A stretch of 64,000 bases of DNA from Burkholderia ubonensis (lineage in GTDB: Bacteria > Pseudomonadota > Gammaproteobacteria > Burkholderiales > Burkholderiaceae), in contig NZ_CP013422.1 in the NCBI RefSeq assembly GCF_001718695.1, positions 124,001 to 188,000 on the forward strand, written 5' to 3'. The translations under genes were made by a program, and so were the position numbers. The notes under the pieces were generated by a model. It did no database searches. It was not told the DNA's origin and saw nothing but the letters and a program-made list of their open reading frames with translations. Of the stretch, positions 53,112 to 61,996 are shown piece after piece. The stretch's first letter is position 1, and every line of letters starts with the position of its first letter.

Positions 53112-53771
53112 CTACCGGCCGTCCGCGGCTGCCGCCTTCGCCCGATCCTGTTCGGCCGCGAGCGCCGCATCTGCGGCCTGCGCGCGCTGGATCGCCGGGC
53201 GGGCCAGCACGCGGTCGATATACGCGCGCACGGGCGGCGTTTCCGGCATCAGCTTGAACATCGTGGTCCAGCTCAGCGCCGAGCCCCACAGCACGTCGGC
53301 TGCGGTAAACCGCTCGCCGAGCAGATACGGGCCGCCGGCCAGTTGCGCGCCGATCGCGGTGACGACGGTGTCGAAGTCGCCATACGGCGACGTCGAATAC
53401 GCGGCCGGCGCGCGGTTCATCGAGCGGTCGACGATGGCCGGCTCGAAGCACGAACCGTAGAACGCCATCCAGCGCAGATACGGGCCGCGCAGCGCGTCGC
53501 CGGGCGCCGGCGACAGGCCGGCTTCCGGATACAGCTCGGCCGCGTACAGATAGACGGCCGTCTGTTCGGTGACGATCACGTCGCCGTGGCGCAGCGTGGG
53601 CACCTTGCCCAGCGGGTTGAGGCGAAGGAACTCGGGTTCGTGCTGCTTGCCGGCGGACAGGTCGAACGCGTGGATCTCATAGTCGGCGCCGAGCTCTTCG
53701 AGCAGCATGCGTGCGCCGGCCGACCGGCTGCGCGGCGAGTGATAGAGGGTCAGGTGGCGGTCGTGCGGCAT
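53112..53771 (-). CDS. glutathione S-transferase family protein
   Basis: A 219-residue GST. The thioredoxin-like N-terminal domain (LTLYHSPRSRSAGARMLLEE) has Ser/Arg rather than Cys at the active-site end of strand 1. The glutathione site includes LGKVPTLRHGDVIVTEQTAV near 58-77. The C-terminal helical domain ends with an Ala-rich tail (QAADAALAAEQDRAKAAAAD). The ATG at 53771 avoids a dubious 40-residue extension. It is divergent from an AraC-type regulator at 53890, which may control it. Confidence 0.85.
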   Translation of the reverse strand: MPHDRHLTLYHSPRSRSAGARMLLEELGADYEIHAFDLSAGKQHEPEFLRLNPLGKVPTLRHGDVIVTEQTAVYLYAAELYPEAGLSPAPGDALRGPYLRWMAFYGSCFEPAIVDRSMNRAPAAYSTSPYGDFDTVVTAIGAQLAGGPYLLGERFTAADVLWGSALSWTTMFKLMPETPPVRAYIDRVLARPAIQRAQAADAALAAEQDRAKAAAADGR

Positions 53772-53889
53772 CGCGGGCTCCGGTGGGGGATGGGACAAGC
53801 GCTCAATGTAGGCCGATCGCGCGGCGCCGTATTGGAAAAACCCGCCGTGGCGGTGCATCATCGCGCGGTCACCCCAACGGTTCGTCGCC

Positions 53890-54702
53890 ATGACCGCCTT
53901 GCGTCACGTGACCGACACGCCGAAAGGCGTCGTCGGCCCGAAAGCCCTCAATCAGCGCTTCCGCCTGAATCGCTACTATCCGCGCGCCGAACTCGCCGGC
54001 GTGCTGGACCACCACTGGATCGTCGAGTGGGACTTGCGCGATCAGCCGCCGCACGTGCAGCGCACGCTGCCGTATCCGTGCGTGAATCTCGTGTTCGATC
54101 GCCGGCGCACGGGCATCTTCGGCGTGGTGTCCGGCGCGTTCGAGACGACGCTCGTCGGCGCGGGACGCGTGCTCGGGCTGCGGTTCCGGCCGGGCGCGTT
54201 CCGCGCGTTCTTCGGCAAGCCGGTGCACCTGATGACGGACAAGGTGTTGCCGGTGTCGACGCTCGGCCTCGACGAGGCCGACGCCGAGAACGCCGTGCTC
54301 GGCGCCGGCGACGATGCGGCGATGGTTGCCGCCGCGGAGGCGCTGCTGTTGCGCGCGCTGCCGCCGGCCGATCCGCAGGTCGAGCGCATCGATGCGATTC
54401 TGCGGTTGCTGCAGCAGGACGCGGCGCTCACGCAGGTGCGCGATCTCGCCGAGCGTGCGGGGTTGAGCGAGCGCACGCTGCAGCAGCTCTTTTCCAGCTA
54501 CGTGGGCGTGACGCCGAAATGGGTGATTTGTCGTTATCGCCTGCACGAGGCGGCGGACCGGCTCGCGGGCGGCGAGCCGGTCGATCTCGCGGAACTCGCC
54601 CATTCGCTCGGGTATTTCGACCAGGCGCATTTCACGCGCGATTTTCGCAAGCTGGTCGGCAAGGCGCCGGCCGAGTATCGGCGCGACGACGGGCATGCGT
54701 GA
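53890..54702 (+). CDS. AraC family transcriptional regulator
   Basis: A 270-residue AraC-type protein. The N-terminal ~150 residues form a sensing domain (HHWIVEWDLRDQPPHVQRTL). The C-terminal pair of HTHs starts near 170 (VRDLAERAGLSERTLQQLFS) and ends in the family signature SLGYFDQAHFTRDFRKLVGK. It lies divergent from the GST gene with starts 118 bases apart, so it probably regulates that gene. The closing PAEYRR motif confirms the family. Confidence 0.9.
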   Translation: MTALRHVTDTPKGVVGPKALNQRFRLNRYYPRAELAGVLDHHWIVEWDLRDQPPHVQRTLPYPCVNLVFDRRRTGIFGVVSGAFETTLVGAGRVLGLRFRPGAFRAFFGKPVHLMTDKVLPVSTLGLDEADAENAVLGAGDDAAMVAAAEALLLRALPPADPQVERIDAILRLLQQDAALTQVRDLAERAGLSERTLQQLFSSYVGVTPKWVICRYRLHEAADRLAGGEPVDLAELAHSLGYFDQAHFTRDFRKLVGKAPAEYRRDDGHA

Positions 54703-54867
54703 CGGTGCAGCGGCGGCTTCGCGACGCGCAACGGGAAGCCGTTGCATCATGCACGTCGGGGCGCTGTTCGGGCGTCGTCGATTCGCGTAGTCTGCGCGCT
54801 ACGTTCGCGTTGCCGGTCGGCCACTGCCGCCCGGCCGGGCGTTTCGCCACAAAATCGGGAGCTTGTC

Positions 54868-55713
54868 GTGTTTCACCGGAATTCCATGTTGGGTCGTCTG
54901 GATCTGCTGCGGGTGCTGTGCGTGCCGATGGCGGCGCTGATGCTGGCCCCGACCGCGACACATGCGGCGGCCGAGCGCGTCGTTGAGCCCGCGCGCCCGC
55001 CACACGCGGCACGCGCGGCACACGCCTCGCCGGCCGGCGCGCGCGAGCCGTCGGCCCCGGCGCGTGTCGTCGGCGACGATCCCGTTGCGATCCGCGACGC
55101 GCTCGCGCAGCGGCATCTCGCGAGCACGCCGGCGTCGCTCGGCGATCGCGTCCGCCGCCTGATCCCGGGCGGCGACAAGCATCGCGCGAACCCCGAGCTG
55201 GCCGCGATCGGCCTGGATCGCAAGGTGACGTTCCTCGTGCCGGCCACGTATGGGCTGCGGTATCAGACGCAGCAGCGTCTGCTGACGGTGGACGTCGACA
55301 TGGTCAACGCCGATGGCGAAGGCCGCACCGGCATCCTGCTCAGGAAGGCCATCACGGGGCCGCGCGGGCGCGGGCTGGTGATCGCCGCCGAGGCTAAAGC
55401 GAAAGGCTATATCCAGCGGATCGACATCATCGAGCTCGATCCCGGCAAAGGCGGGAAGACCACCGTGCGCGGGCGCGTGCGGCTTTCGTCCGCCGCGTAC
55501 GCGCAAACGCACGGCGAATTCGCGATCGCGCTGTCGGGCCGGCTGGTGCAACCGTATCTGACCGAACACGTCGAGCACGCGGAGCCGACCGACGACGAGC
55601 CGACCGACATCACGACCCACACGTCGCGGCTGTACCTGGATATCGACACGATTTCGCTGGTGAACCCCGCAAGCGGCGCGGTGCTGTCGAAGAATCTGAG
55701 TTTGTCGAAGTAG
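54868..55713 (+). CDS. exported hypothetical protein
   Basis: A 281-residue exported protein. A GTG start at 54868 has GGGAG six bases upstream, preferable to the ATG at 54886. The signal peptide ends near THAAA, a low-complexity Pro/Ala/His stretch follows, then a mixed alpha/beta domain (VTFLVPATYGLRYQTQQRLL, LRKAITGPRGRGLVIAAEAK, ITTHTSRLYLDIDTISLVN). No cysteines are placed for disulfides. I do not recognise the family; a periplasmic role is all that can be said. A 269-base gap follows before the lysR gene. Confidence 0.6.
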   Translation: MFHRNSMLGRLDLLRVLCVPMAALMLAPTATHAAAERVVEPARPPHAARAAHASPAGAREPSAPARVVGDDPVAIRDALAQRHLASTPASLGDRVRRLIPGGDKHRANPELAAIGLDRKVTFLVPATYGLRYQTQQRLLTVDVDMVNADGEGRTGILLRKAITGPRGRGLVIAAEAKAKGYIQRIDIIELDPGKGGKTTVRGRVRLSSAAYAQTHGEFAIALSGRLVQPYLTEHVEHAEPTDDEPTDITTHTSRLYLDIDTISLVNPASGAVLSKNLSLSK

Positions 55714-55982
55714 TGGTCTTTCGTGCGCGGCCGGCTGGCCGCGCGTGCCGGCGCGAGCCGATGTTCTCTAGCGCGCCGCAGCACGCCCGGCGCGTCCCGC
55801 CCGACCCATCGCACCCCATCCCCCCTCGCCACGCCCCCCGAACCCCCGCCGCACGCCATCCGCGGTGCGCGCCCTAACACCATCGTATAAGGCGCGAACT
55901 CCCATCTGGTGATATTGCGCGGCCCGACTGTTCTCTAGACTTCACATCAATCCTTCTACCGCAACGAATTCCGGAGAACAGC

Positions 55983-57014
55983 ATGGACCGTACCCTGCAT
56001 GCGATGTCAGTGTTCAGCCAGGTCGCGCGCCTGGGCAGCTTCACCGCGGCGGCCGAGATGCTCGGCATCAGCGCGGCATCGGCCAGCACGCTGGTGCGCC
56101 GGCTCGAGGAGCATCTCGGCGCAACGCTGCTGCAGCGCTCCACACGCTGCGTCCGGCTCACCACGGAGGGCGAGCAGTATCAGGAGCACTGCCAGCGCAT
56201 TCTCGGCGAGATCGAGCTGATGCAGCAGCAACTGAGCGGCGCCGGGAAGGTCGCGCGCGGCCGGTTGGCGGTGGATCTCGATCAGGAAGTCGCGCATTCG
56301 GTGTTGCCGTTCCTGCCGGTGTTCCGCGCGAACCATCCGGAAGTGGGCTTGCGGGTCGACGTCGGCGGCGACGCGGACGGCCTGATCGCGAACGGCGTCG
56401 ACTGCGCGGTCGTGGTCGGCCAGCTGGCCGACTCGTCGCTGCGCAGCCGGCGCGTCGGGCACTTCCGTGCGGTGACGGTGGCGAGCCCCGACTATCTGAA
56501 GGCGCGCGGCACGCCGGTCGACCCCGACAGCCTCCATTGCCACGACGTGATCCATTACACGCCGCGGCGCTTCGGTCCGGTCCGCGAGTTCCGTTACACG
56601 GTGGACGGCGCCGAGACGCGGCTCAAGCTGGCGGAGCGCATTTCCGTCAATGACGTGCGTTCGGCCGTTCGATACGCGGTCGAAGGCGTCGGCATCGCGC
56701 AGGTGAGCGAACGGATGGTCGCGGAGGAGTTGGCGAAGGGCACGCTCGTCAGCATTCTCGGCGAGTACGGCCCGCCGCCGCTGCCGATTTCGGTGCTGTA
56801 TCCGGATCGACGCCAGGTGCCGATGTCGATCCGCGCGTTCATCGACTGGATGCAGACGCAGCTTCGCGATCTGGAAATCGCCAGCTTCGACCACACGTCG
56901 GCGCCGAACGGCGGGCGCGACGCGGCGCCGTACTGGACGCCGAACAGCGAGCGCAACAACAGCGAGCGGCCGTTCATTACAGCGGGCTTCCAGCCGCTGT
57001 CGGCCACGGCGTGA
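55983..57014 (+). CDS. LysR family transcriptional regulator
   Basis: A 343-residue LysR-type regulator. The HTH is at about 1-60 (LGSFTAAAEMLGISAASAST, then LEEHLGATLLQRSTRCVRL), and the effector-binding domain follows (VLPFLPVFRANHPEVGLRVD). An extra ~45-residue tail after the usual end (RDAAPYWTPNSERNNSERP) is longer than average. The nearest downstream genes are the FixLJ-like signalling operon at 57172; a direct link is not evident. Confidence 0.88.
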   Translation: MDRTLHAMSVFSQVARLGSFTAAAEMLGISAASASTLVRRLEEHLGATLLQRSTRCVRLTTEGEQYQEHCQRILGEIELMQQQLSGAGKVARGRLAVDLDQEVAHSVLPFLPVFRANHPEVGLRVDVGGDADGLIANGVDCAVVVGQLADSSLRSRRVGHFRAVTVASPDYLKARGTPVDPDSLHCHDVIHYTPRRFGPVREFRYTVDGAETRLKLAERISVNDVRSAVRYAVEGVGIAQVSERMVAEELAKGTLVSILGEYGPPPLPISVLYPDRRQVPMSIRAFIDWMQTQLRDLEIASFDHTSAPNGGRDAAPYWTPNSERNNSERPFITAGFQPLSATA

Positions 57015-57171
57015 GCCGCGCTGACGAGGCGACGGCATGCGGTTCGGGCGCGGCGTTATACCGAAGTATAGTTTTCGAGCCGATGCCGGCGGCATAGGAT
57101 GCGGTCGAGCCCGCGGACCTCGAATGCGCGATCTCGCCATTTTTCTGAATTGAAGGTCAAGGACCGCTGGT

Positions 57172-57552
57172 ATGCCGAACCGAGGTATTGTTTCCATCGT
57201 CGATGATGACCGGTCCATCCGTCGGGCGACGCGCAGTCTCGTCCGCTCGCTGGGCTGGGACGTGCGCGTCTACGAGTCCGCCGAGGCGTTCCTCGACGCC
57301 GATCCGATCGGCGACGTCGCGTGTATCATCTCCGACGTGCATATGAAGGGCATCACCGGCTTGGAGATGTATGCGGCCCTTCTCGAGCGCGGACCGGCGC
57401 CTCCCGTGATCTTCATCACGGCTTTCCCATCCGACGCAACGCGCGAGCAGGCGATGAAGCTCGGCGCGATCTGCGTGTTCAGCAAACCGGTCGACCCGGC
57501 GCAGATCCAGGAGCGCCTCGAGGACGTCGGCGCGAACAGCGGCCCCCAGTAA
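57172..57552 (+). CDS. single-domain response regulator
   Basis: A 126-residue stand-alone receiver with no output domain. The acidic pocket is in VSIVDDDRSIRRA, the phosphoacceptor is D55 in CIISDVHMKG, Thr is in IFITAF and Lys in VFSKPVD. It begins a three-gene operon with a FixL-like kinase 31 bases downstream and a FixJ-like regulator. As a receiver without output it may serve as phosphate sink or intermediate for that kinase. Confidence 0.9.
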   Translation: MPNRGIVSIVDDDRSIRRATRSLVRSLGWDVRVYESAEAFLDADPIGDVACIISDVHMKGITGLEMYAALLERGPAPPVIFITAFPSDATREQAMKLGAICVFSKPVDPAQIQERLEDVGANSGPQ

Positions 57553-57583
57553 TCCGAAATCCGTTTTTACCGAGTCACGAGAT

Positions 57584-59482
57584 ATGGATAGCAATCGCCA
57601 GATGAGCGAGGGTCGCGGCGTACGTGTGGACCACATCATTGCGCCGCCCGAGCTTGCGGCGGTGCCTGCGTCCGCGCTCGGCCCCAATGTCGACGCGCAG
57701 CTGCGCACCAGCCCGCGCGCGGTGTACGCGGTCGCGATCGCGCTGGGTCTCGCGGTGTTCCTCGTCGACGCGTTCGCGCCGGTCGACGTCGCGGTCGCCG
57801 TGCTGTACGTCGTGGTGGTGCTGCTGGTTGCGTCGGTGGCGTCCACGACGGTCACCGTCGGCACGGCGTGGGCCTGCGTGTCGCTGACCGTGCTCGGCTT
57901 CCTGCTCGCGCAAAGCGATCAGATCGCGGTCAGTTCGCTCGCGCGCTGCATCGTCAGCGTCATAGCGATCGTGACGGTGTCGGCGCTCGCGTTGCGCAAT
58001 CAGAGCAGCCGAGCCATGCTGCAGAACCAGGTCGATCTGCTCAACCTCACGCACGACGCGATCGTCGTGTACGGCCTCGACGGGCGCGTCCGCTTCTGGA
58101 GCAAGGGCGCGGAGCGTCTGTACGGATGGCGCGCGCCGGAAGCGTTCGGCGCGGCGTTCTACGAGCTGACGCAGACGGCCGCCGCCGCGCCGATCGCCGA
58201 GCTGATCGACACGACGATCCGCGAAGGTTGCTGGCAAGGGGAGCTGACGCGCACGCGCAAGAACGGCGAGACGGTGCTGATCTCCAGCCGCTGGATCGTG
58301 TCGCGCGACAAGTCGGGCCAGCCGGTCGCGATTCTGTCGACCGACAGCGACATCACGCAGGCGAAGTCGCTGGAAGCCGAGCTGCGCCGCCAGAAGGAAG
58401 AGCTGGTGGCCACGATCGATGCGATCCCTGCGATGGTGTGGAGCACGGCGGAAGACGGCCGCCTGCTGTACCTCAATCGCCGCTGGACCGATTACGACGT
58501 CAGAACCCGCGACGGCGCGGACGTGTGGCGCGACATCGTCCATCCCGACGACATCGCGACGCTCGAGGCGGCCTGGCACGATGCGATTTCGTCCGGCAGC
58601 CCGTTCGAGGTGACGGCGCGCGTCCAGCTCGGCAGCGGCGAGTATCGCTGCATGATCATCGGCGCGGCGCCGTTGCGCGACGCGGACGGCCGGATTCGCC
58701 GCTGGTACGGCGTCAACACCGACATCGAGGCGCGCCGGCAGGCCGAGCAGGCGCTCGAGCGCTCGCGCGCGGAACTGGCGCATGTCACGCGCGTCACGAT
58801 GCTCGGCGAACTCGCGGCGTCGATCGCGCACGAGGTCACGCAGCCGTTGGCCGCGATCGTGACGTCGGGCGAGGCCGGGCTTCGCTGGCTGAATCACGAC
58901 GTGCCGGATCTCGAAGAAGTGCGCGACTCGCTCGAACAAATGACCGACGACGCGCGGCGCGCTACCGATATCATTCGTCAGATCCGCGCGATGGCGAAGC
59001 GCAACGACCGCGACGATACGCTCGTCGACGTCACGTCGCTCGTCGAGCAATCGATGGATCTGATGCGCCGCGAGCTGCAGAGCCACGGCGTCGAAGTCGC
59101 GCAGAGCTGCCAGCCGTCGCTGTGGGTGCGGGGCGACCGCGTGCAGTTGCAGCAGGTGATCATCAATCTGCTGATGAACGCCGTGCAGGCGATGAGCGGC
59201 GTCGCCGGCCGCAGGCGCACGCTGGCCGTGTCGACGCGGCTCGTCGACGGCGCGAACGCGCAGATCACGGTGCAAGACTCCGGCCACGGGATCAAGACGC
59301 AGGACGCCGATTCGCTGTTTACGCCGTTCTTCACGACCAAGAAGGAAGGCATGGGAATGGGCCTGTCGATCTGCCGTTCGATCGTCGAAGGGCATGGTGG
59401 CCGCATCTGGGCCGAATCACAAGAAAACGAGGGGACATCGATGCAGTTCGTTCTACCAGTCGAAGGAATCACGCAGCCATGA
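57584..59482 (+). CDS. FixL-like membrane sensor histidine kinase with two PAS domains
   Basis: A 632-residue kinase. The N-terminus has about four hydrophobic helices (roughly 45-140). Two PAS domains follow (LTHDAIVVYGLDGRVRFWSK near 150 and ATIDAIPAMVWSTAEDGRLL near 280). HisKA has H416 in LGELAASIAHEVTQPLAAIV, the variant typical of FixL/DctB-like kinases; HATPase_c shows NLLMNAVQAM and GMGMGLSICRSIVEGHGG. No haem-binding His can be assigned, so an oxygen role is not implied. The stop overlaps the start of the FixJ-like gene (ATGA). Confidence 0.9.
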   Translation: MDSNRQMSEGRGVRVDHIIAPPELAAVPASALGPNVDAQLRTSPRAVYAVAIALGLAVFLVDAFAPVDVAVAVLYVVVVLLVASVASTTVTVGTAWACVSLTVLGFLLAQSDQIAVSSLARCIVSVIAIVTVSALALRNQSSRAMLQNQVDLLNLTHDAIVVYGLDGRVRFWSKGAERLYGWRAPEAFGAAFYELTQTAAAAPIAELIDTTIREGCWQGELTRTRKNGETVLISSRWIVSRDKSGQPVAILSTDSDITQAKSLEAELRRQKEELVATIDAIPAMVWSTAEDGRLLYLNRRWTDYDVRTRDGADVWRDIVHPDDIATLEAAWHDAISSGSPFEVTARVQLGSGEYRCMIIGAAPLRDADGRIRRWYGVNTDIEARRQAEQALERSRAELAHVTRVTMLGELAASIAHEVTQPLAAIVTSGEAGLRWLNHDVPDLEEVRDSLEQMTDDARRATDIIRQIRAMAKRNDRDDTLVDVTSLVEQSMDLMRRELQSHGVEVAQSCQPSLWVRGDRVQLQQVIINLLMNAVQAMSGVAGRRRTLAVSTRLVDGANAQITVQDSGHGIKTQDADSLFTPFFTTKKEGMGMGLSICRSIVEGHGGRIWAESQENEGTSMQFVLPVEGITQP

Positions 59483-60123
59483 GCAACGGTCCCGATCTCA
59501 TCGCAACGAACTCCGTCGTGTATGTCGTCGACGACGACGACTCGATGCGCAACGCGCTTGGCCGGCTGTTTCGCTCCGTCGGCCTCGGCGTGGAGCTGTT
59601 CGGGTCGGCCCAGGAGTTTCTCGATTTCGACAAGCGCGATGTGCCGAGCTGCCTGATCCTCGACGTCCGGCTCAAAGGCCAAAGCGGCCTCGCGTTGCAG
59701 GAGCAGATCGTCGCCGGCGATCTTCAGTTGCCGATCATCTTCATCACGGCGCACGGCGACGTCGCCATGTCGGTGAAGGCGATGAAGAACGGCGCATTGG
59801 ACTTCATGTCGAAGCCGTTCCGCGATCAGGACATGCTGGACGTCGTCCAGAATGCGTTGCTGAAGGACGAGAAGCGCCGCAAGTCGGACGGTCGCCTCGC
59901 CGACGTTCGCCGCCGCTACGGCACGTTGACGCCGCGCGAGCGCGAGGTGATGAAGTACGTGGTGAGCGGCCTGCTCAACAAGCAGATCGCCGCGGAGATG
60001 GGGCTCAGCGAAATCACCGTGAAGATCCATCGCGGCCACGCGATGCGCAAGATGGGCGCGCGAACGCTGCCCGAATTCGTGCTCGGCGCGCAAGCGCTGG
60101 GGCTCGATCCCGCGGCGGAGTAA
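59479..60123 (+). CDS. FixJ/TtrR-type response regulator
   Basis: A 214-residue regulator, overlapping the kinase stop by four bases. The receiver has DDDDSMRNAL, phosphoacceptor D62 in SCLILDVRLKGQSG and Lys in FMSKPF. The C-terminal LuxR-type HTH is LTPREREVMKYVVSGLLNKQ and ITVKIHRGHAMRKMGARTLP. The pattern (single cytoplasmic signalling operon, FixJ-like receiver ending, HTH) matches FixJ. It is the likely transcriptional output of the kinase; its targets are not in view. Confidence 0.92.
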   Translation: MSNGPDLIATNSVVYVVDDDDSMRNALGRLFRSVGLGVELFGSAQEFLDFDKRDVPSCLILDVRLKGQSGLALQEQIVAGDLQLPIIFITAHGDVAMSVKAMKNGALDFMSKPFRDQDMLDVVQNALLKDEKRRKSDGRLADVRRRYGTLTPREREVMKYVVSGLLNKQIAAEMGLSEITVKIHRGHAMRKMGARTLPEFVLGAQALGLDPAAE

Positions 60124-60131
60124 CGCTGCCG

Positions 60132-60163
60132 GCCGCCGCGCCTGCACGAGGCGCTGCGGCGGC
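60132..60163. terminator. candidate terminator between fixJ-like and MFS genes
   Basis: GCCGCCGC (60132-60139) and GCGGCGGC (60156-60163), with GCCT/AGGC pairing inside, can fold into a bulged hairpin in the 54-base gap between convergent genes. Weaker than the other hairpins listed. Confidence 0.4.
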
Positions 60164-60177
60164 GTGAGCGCTGCGGC

Positions 60178-61506
60178 TTATCGGTTCACGATATGTTTGG
60201 GCAGCACCAGCGTGAGACCCAGGCCGGCCAGCAGGCACACGATCATGCACGATACGGGCAGCGCGAAGCTGCCCGACGACTGCTTCAGCACGCCGACCAC
60301 GTACGGACCGAAAAAGCCGCCGATGTTGCCGATCGCGCTGATCCACGCGATGCCGCTGGCCGCATTGCTGGGGCCGAGCACCGCCGTCGGCATTCCCCAG
60401 AACACCGGCGGCACGGACAGCAACCCGGCGTTGGCGATGCACAGCGCGAGCACGGTCAGCCACAGGTTGCCATGCCAGACCAGCGCGAGCATGAGCCCCG
60501 CCGCGGCGAGCAGGAACAGCGCGGCCGTATGCAGGCGCCGTTCGCGGTGACGATCCGCGCTTTGTCCGACCGTGATCATCACGATCATCGCGACCGCATT
60601 CGGTAGCGCTGCGATCAGCCCGATGACGAAATCCCTTCCGACGCCGAGCGACTTGATCATCGTCGGCGCCCATAGCGTGTAGCCGTAAATGCCGAACACG
60701 TCGAGGAAGTAGATCACGCCGAAGGTCCAGAAAATCCAGCTGCCGAACATCTGGTCGTTGGACGCCGATGCGGCCAGCGCCCGATCCTGGGCGAGCGTGC
60801 GGCTGAGGTACGCGCGGTCGGCCTCGCTCTCGTGGCGGCTCTGGGTGACGTCGTCCTCGAGATACTTCCAGCAGAGCAGCGCCGCGACGAACGCCGGCAA
60901 CGCCTCGACGACCAGCATCCATTTCCATCCGGACAGCCCGGCGATGCCGTCGAAGTATTCCATGATGAAGCCGCTCAACGGCGAGCCGATCAGCCCGGAC
61001 AGCGGAAGCGCCGCGTAGAAGGTCGACAGCACCCGCGCACGGTGGTATCGCGGGAACGACTGCGAGATGTAGTAGACGATGCCCGGTACGAGCCCGGCTT
61101 CCGCGACGCCGAGCAGATAGCGCATCACGTAGAACTGCTTGGGCGTCGCGATGAACGTGGTCAACGCCGAAACGATCGCCCACGACAGGATGATGCGCGT
61201 GAGCCAGCGCTTCGCGCCGACCCGCTGCAGGATCATGTTGCTCGGCACCTCGAACACGACGTAGCCCAGCGCGAACGTACCGGCGCCGAAGCCGAACACC
61301 GCGTCGCTGAAACCCAGATCGACCACCATCTGCAGTTTCGCGAAGCTGACGTTGATGCGGTCGACGTAGGCGGCCACGTACGCGAACATGAAGATCGGCA
61401 GGATGCGCAGCGCAAGATGCCGCGAAATGCGCGTTTCCCGCGCCGCGTCGTTCGAGTCGCCGCCGTCGACCGGATGATCGGACGAGCGCGTCGCGTTCAG
61501 ATCCAA
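60178..61506 (-). CDS. MFS anion:cation symporter, second copy of the family
   Basis: A 442-residue, 12-helix transporter of the anion:cation symporter (phthalate/tartrate-like) group. Family marks are YVAAYVDRINVSFAKLQM in TM1, the FAL-GYVVFEVPSNMILQRVG segment, and LLGVAEAGLVPGIVYYIS in TM4-5. I placed the start at TTG 61506 because no ATG lies in frame nearby, but a perfect ribosome site belongs to an ATG at 61553 in another frame. A G-tract one base short would explain this, so the annotated start may be a frameshift artefact. A strong hairpin lies between this gene and the reductase gene. Confidence 0.8.
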   Translation of the reverse strand: MDLNATRSSDHPVDGGDSNDAARETRISRHLALRILPIFMFAYVAAYVDRINVSFAKLQMVVDLGFSDAVFGFGAGTFALGYVVFEVPSNMILQRVGAKRWLTRIILSWAIVSALTTFIATPKQFYVMRYLLGVAEAGLVPGIVYYISQSFPRYHRARVLSTFYAALPLSGLIGSPLSGFIMEYFDGIAGLSGWKWMLVVEALPAFVAALLCWKYLEDDVTQSRHESEADRAYLSRTLAQDRALAASASNDQMFGSWIFWTFGVIYFLDVFGIYGYTLWAPTMIKSLGVGRDFVIGLIAALPNAVAMIVMITVGQSADRHRERRLHTAALFLLAAAGLMLALVWHGNLWLTVLALCIANAGLLSVPPVFWGMPTAVLGPSNAASGIAWISAIGNIGGFFGPYVVGVLKQSSGSFALPVSCMIVCLLAGLGLTLVLPKHIVNR

Positions 61507-61553
61507 GAGGTTCCCCCGTTGCTCGGCGAGAACGGCTGCGTCAATCTGTCCAT
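61497..61553 (-). CDS. 18-residue ORF with strong ribosome site, likely frameshifted MFS start
   Basis: ATG at 61553 has GGAGG seven bases upstream and reads MDRLTQPFSPSNGGTSWI before TGA. Adding one G to the five-G run (C-run at 61513-61517 on the plus strand) would join it in frame to the MFS protein. It is either the true start separated by a single-base deletion, or a coupled leader peptide ending over the TTG start. Confidence 0.5.
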   Translation of the reverse strand: MDRLTQPFSPSNGGTSWI

Positions 61554-61906
61554 GGCAATGCCTCCGGTCGTCGATGTCGAATGCCAACAGCAATTCAGGT
61601 GTCCGCGCCACGACGCACAGCCGCGCGTGCGCGTCGTTCGCGTGGGCAACGAAGCACAGCCGGGTACTGGATGCGAGTGGAAGAACGGCGACCTCGCCCG
61701 CGATCCGGCAACGCGCCCGCAGCGGAGCGTCGGTGTCGGCGAAGGCATGTTTTTCTCGGAGTTCGAAATGGCGCACGCGCCGACGTCCCAATCGATGGGA
61801 ACGCCGGCGCGCCATTCGAACTCGCCCGCGGATTCTACCGGATCGTATCGGCGCGAGCGCGCTAAGTGCAGTTGCTTCGATCCGGGACGTGGAAGGCGCG
61901 CGGACG

Positions 61907-61951
61907 CGCCGATGCCGTCGCGACGCAGGACGCGTCGCGACGGCATCGGCG
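61907..61951. terminator. perfect 20-bp-stem hairpin
   Basis: Two exact inverted arms of 20 bases (61907-61926 and 61932-61951) enclose a 5-base loop. It stands 46 bases beyond the stop of the disulfide oxidoreductase gene at 61997, and before the MFS gene on the same strand. It should terminate the reductase transcript. It is the most perfect long hairpin in the window and could also be a repeated intergenic element. Confidence 0.65.
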
Positions 61952-61996
61952 GCCGGCGTGGCCGGCACGATCAGCCGGGAAAACCCGGCCGTCGGC

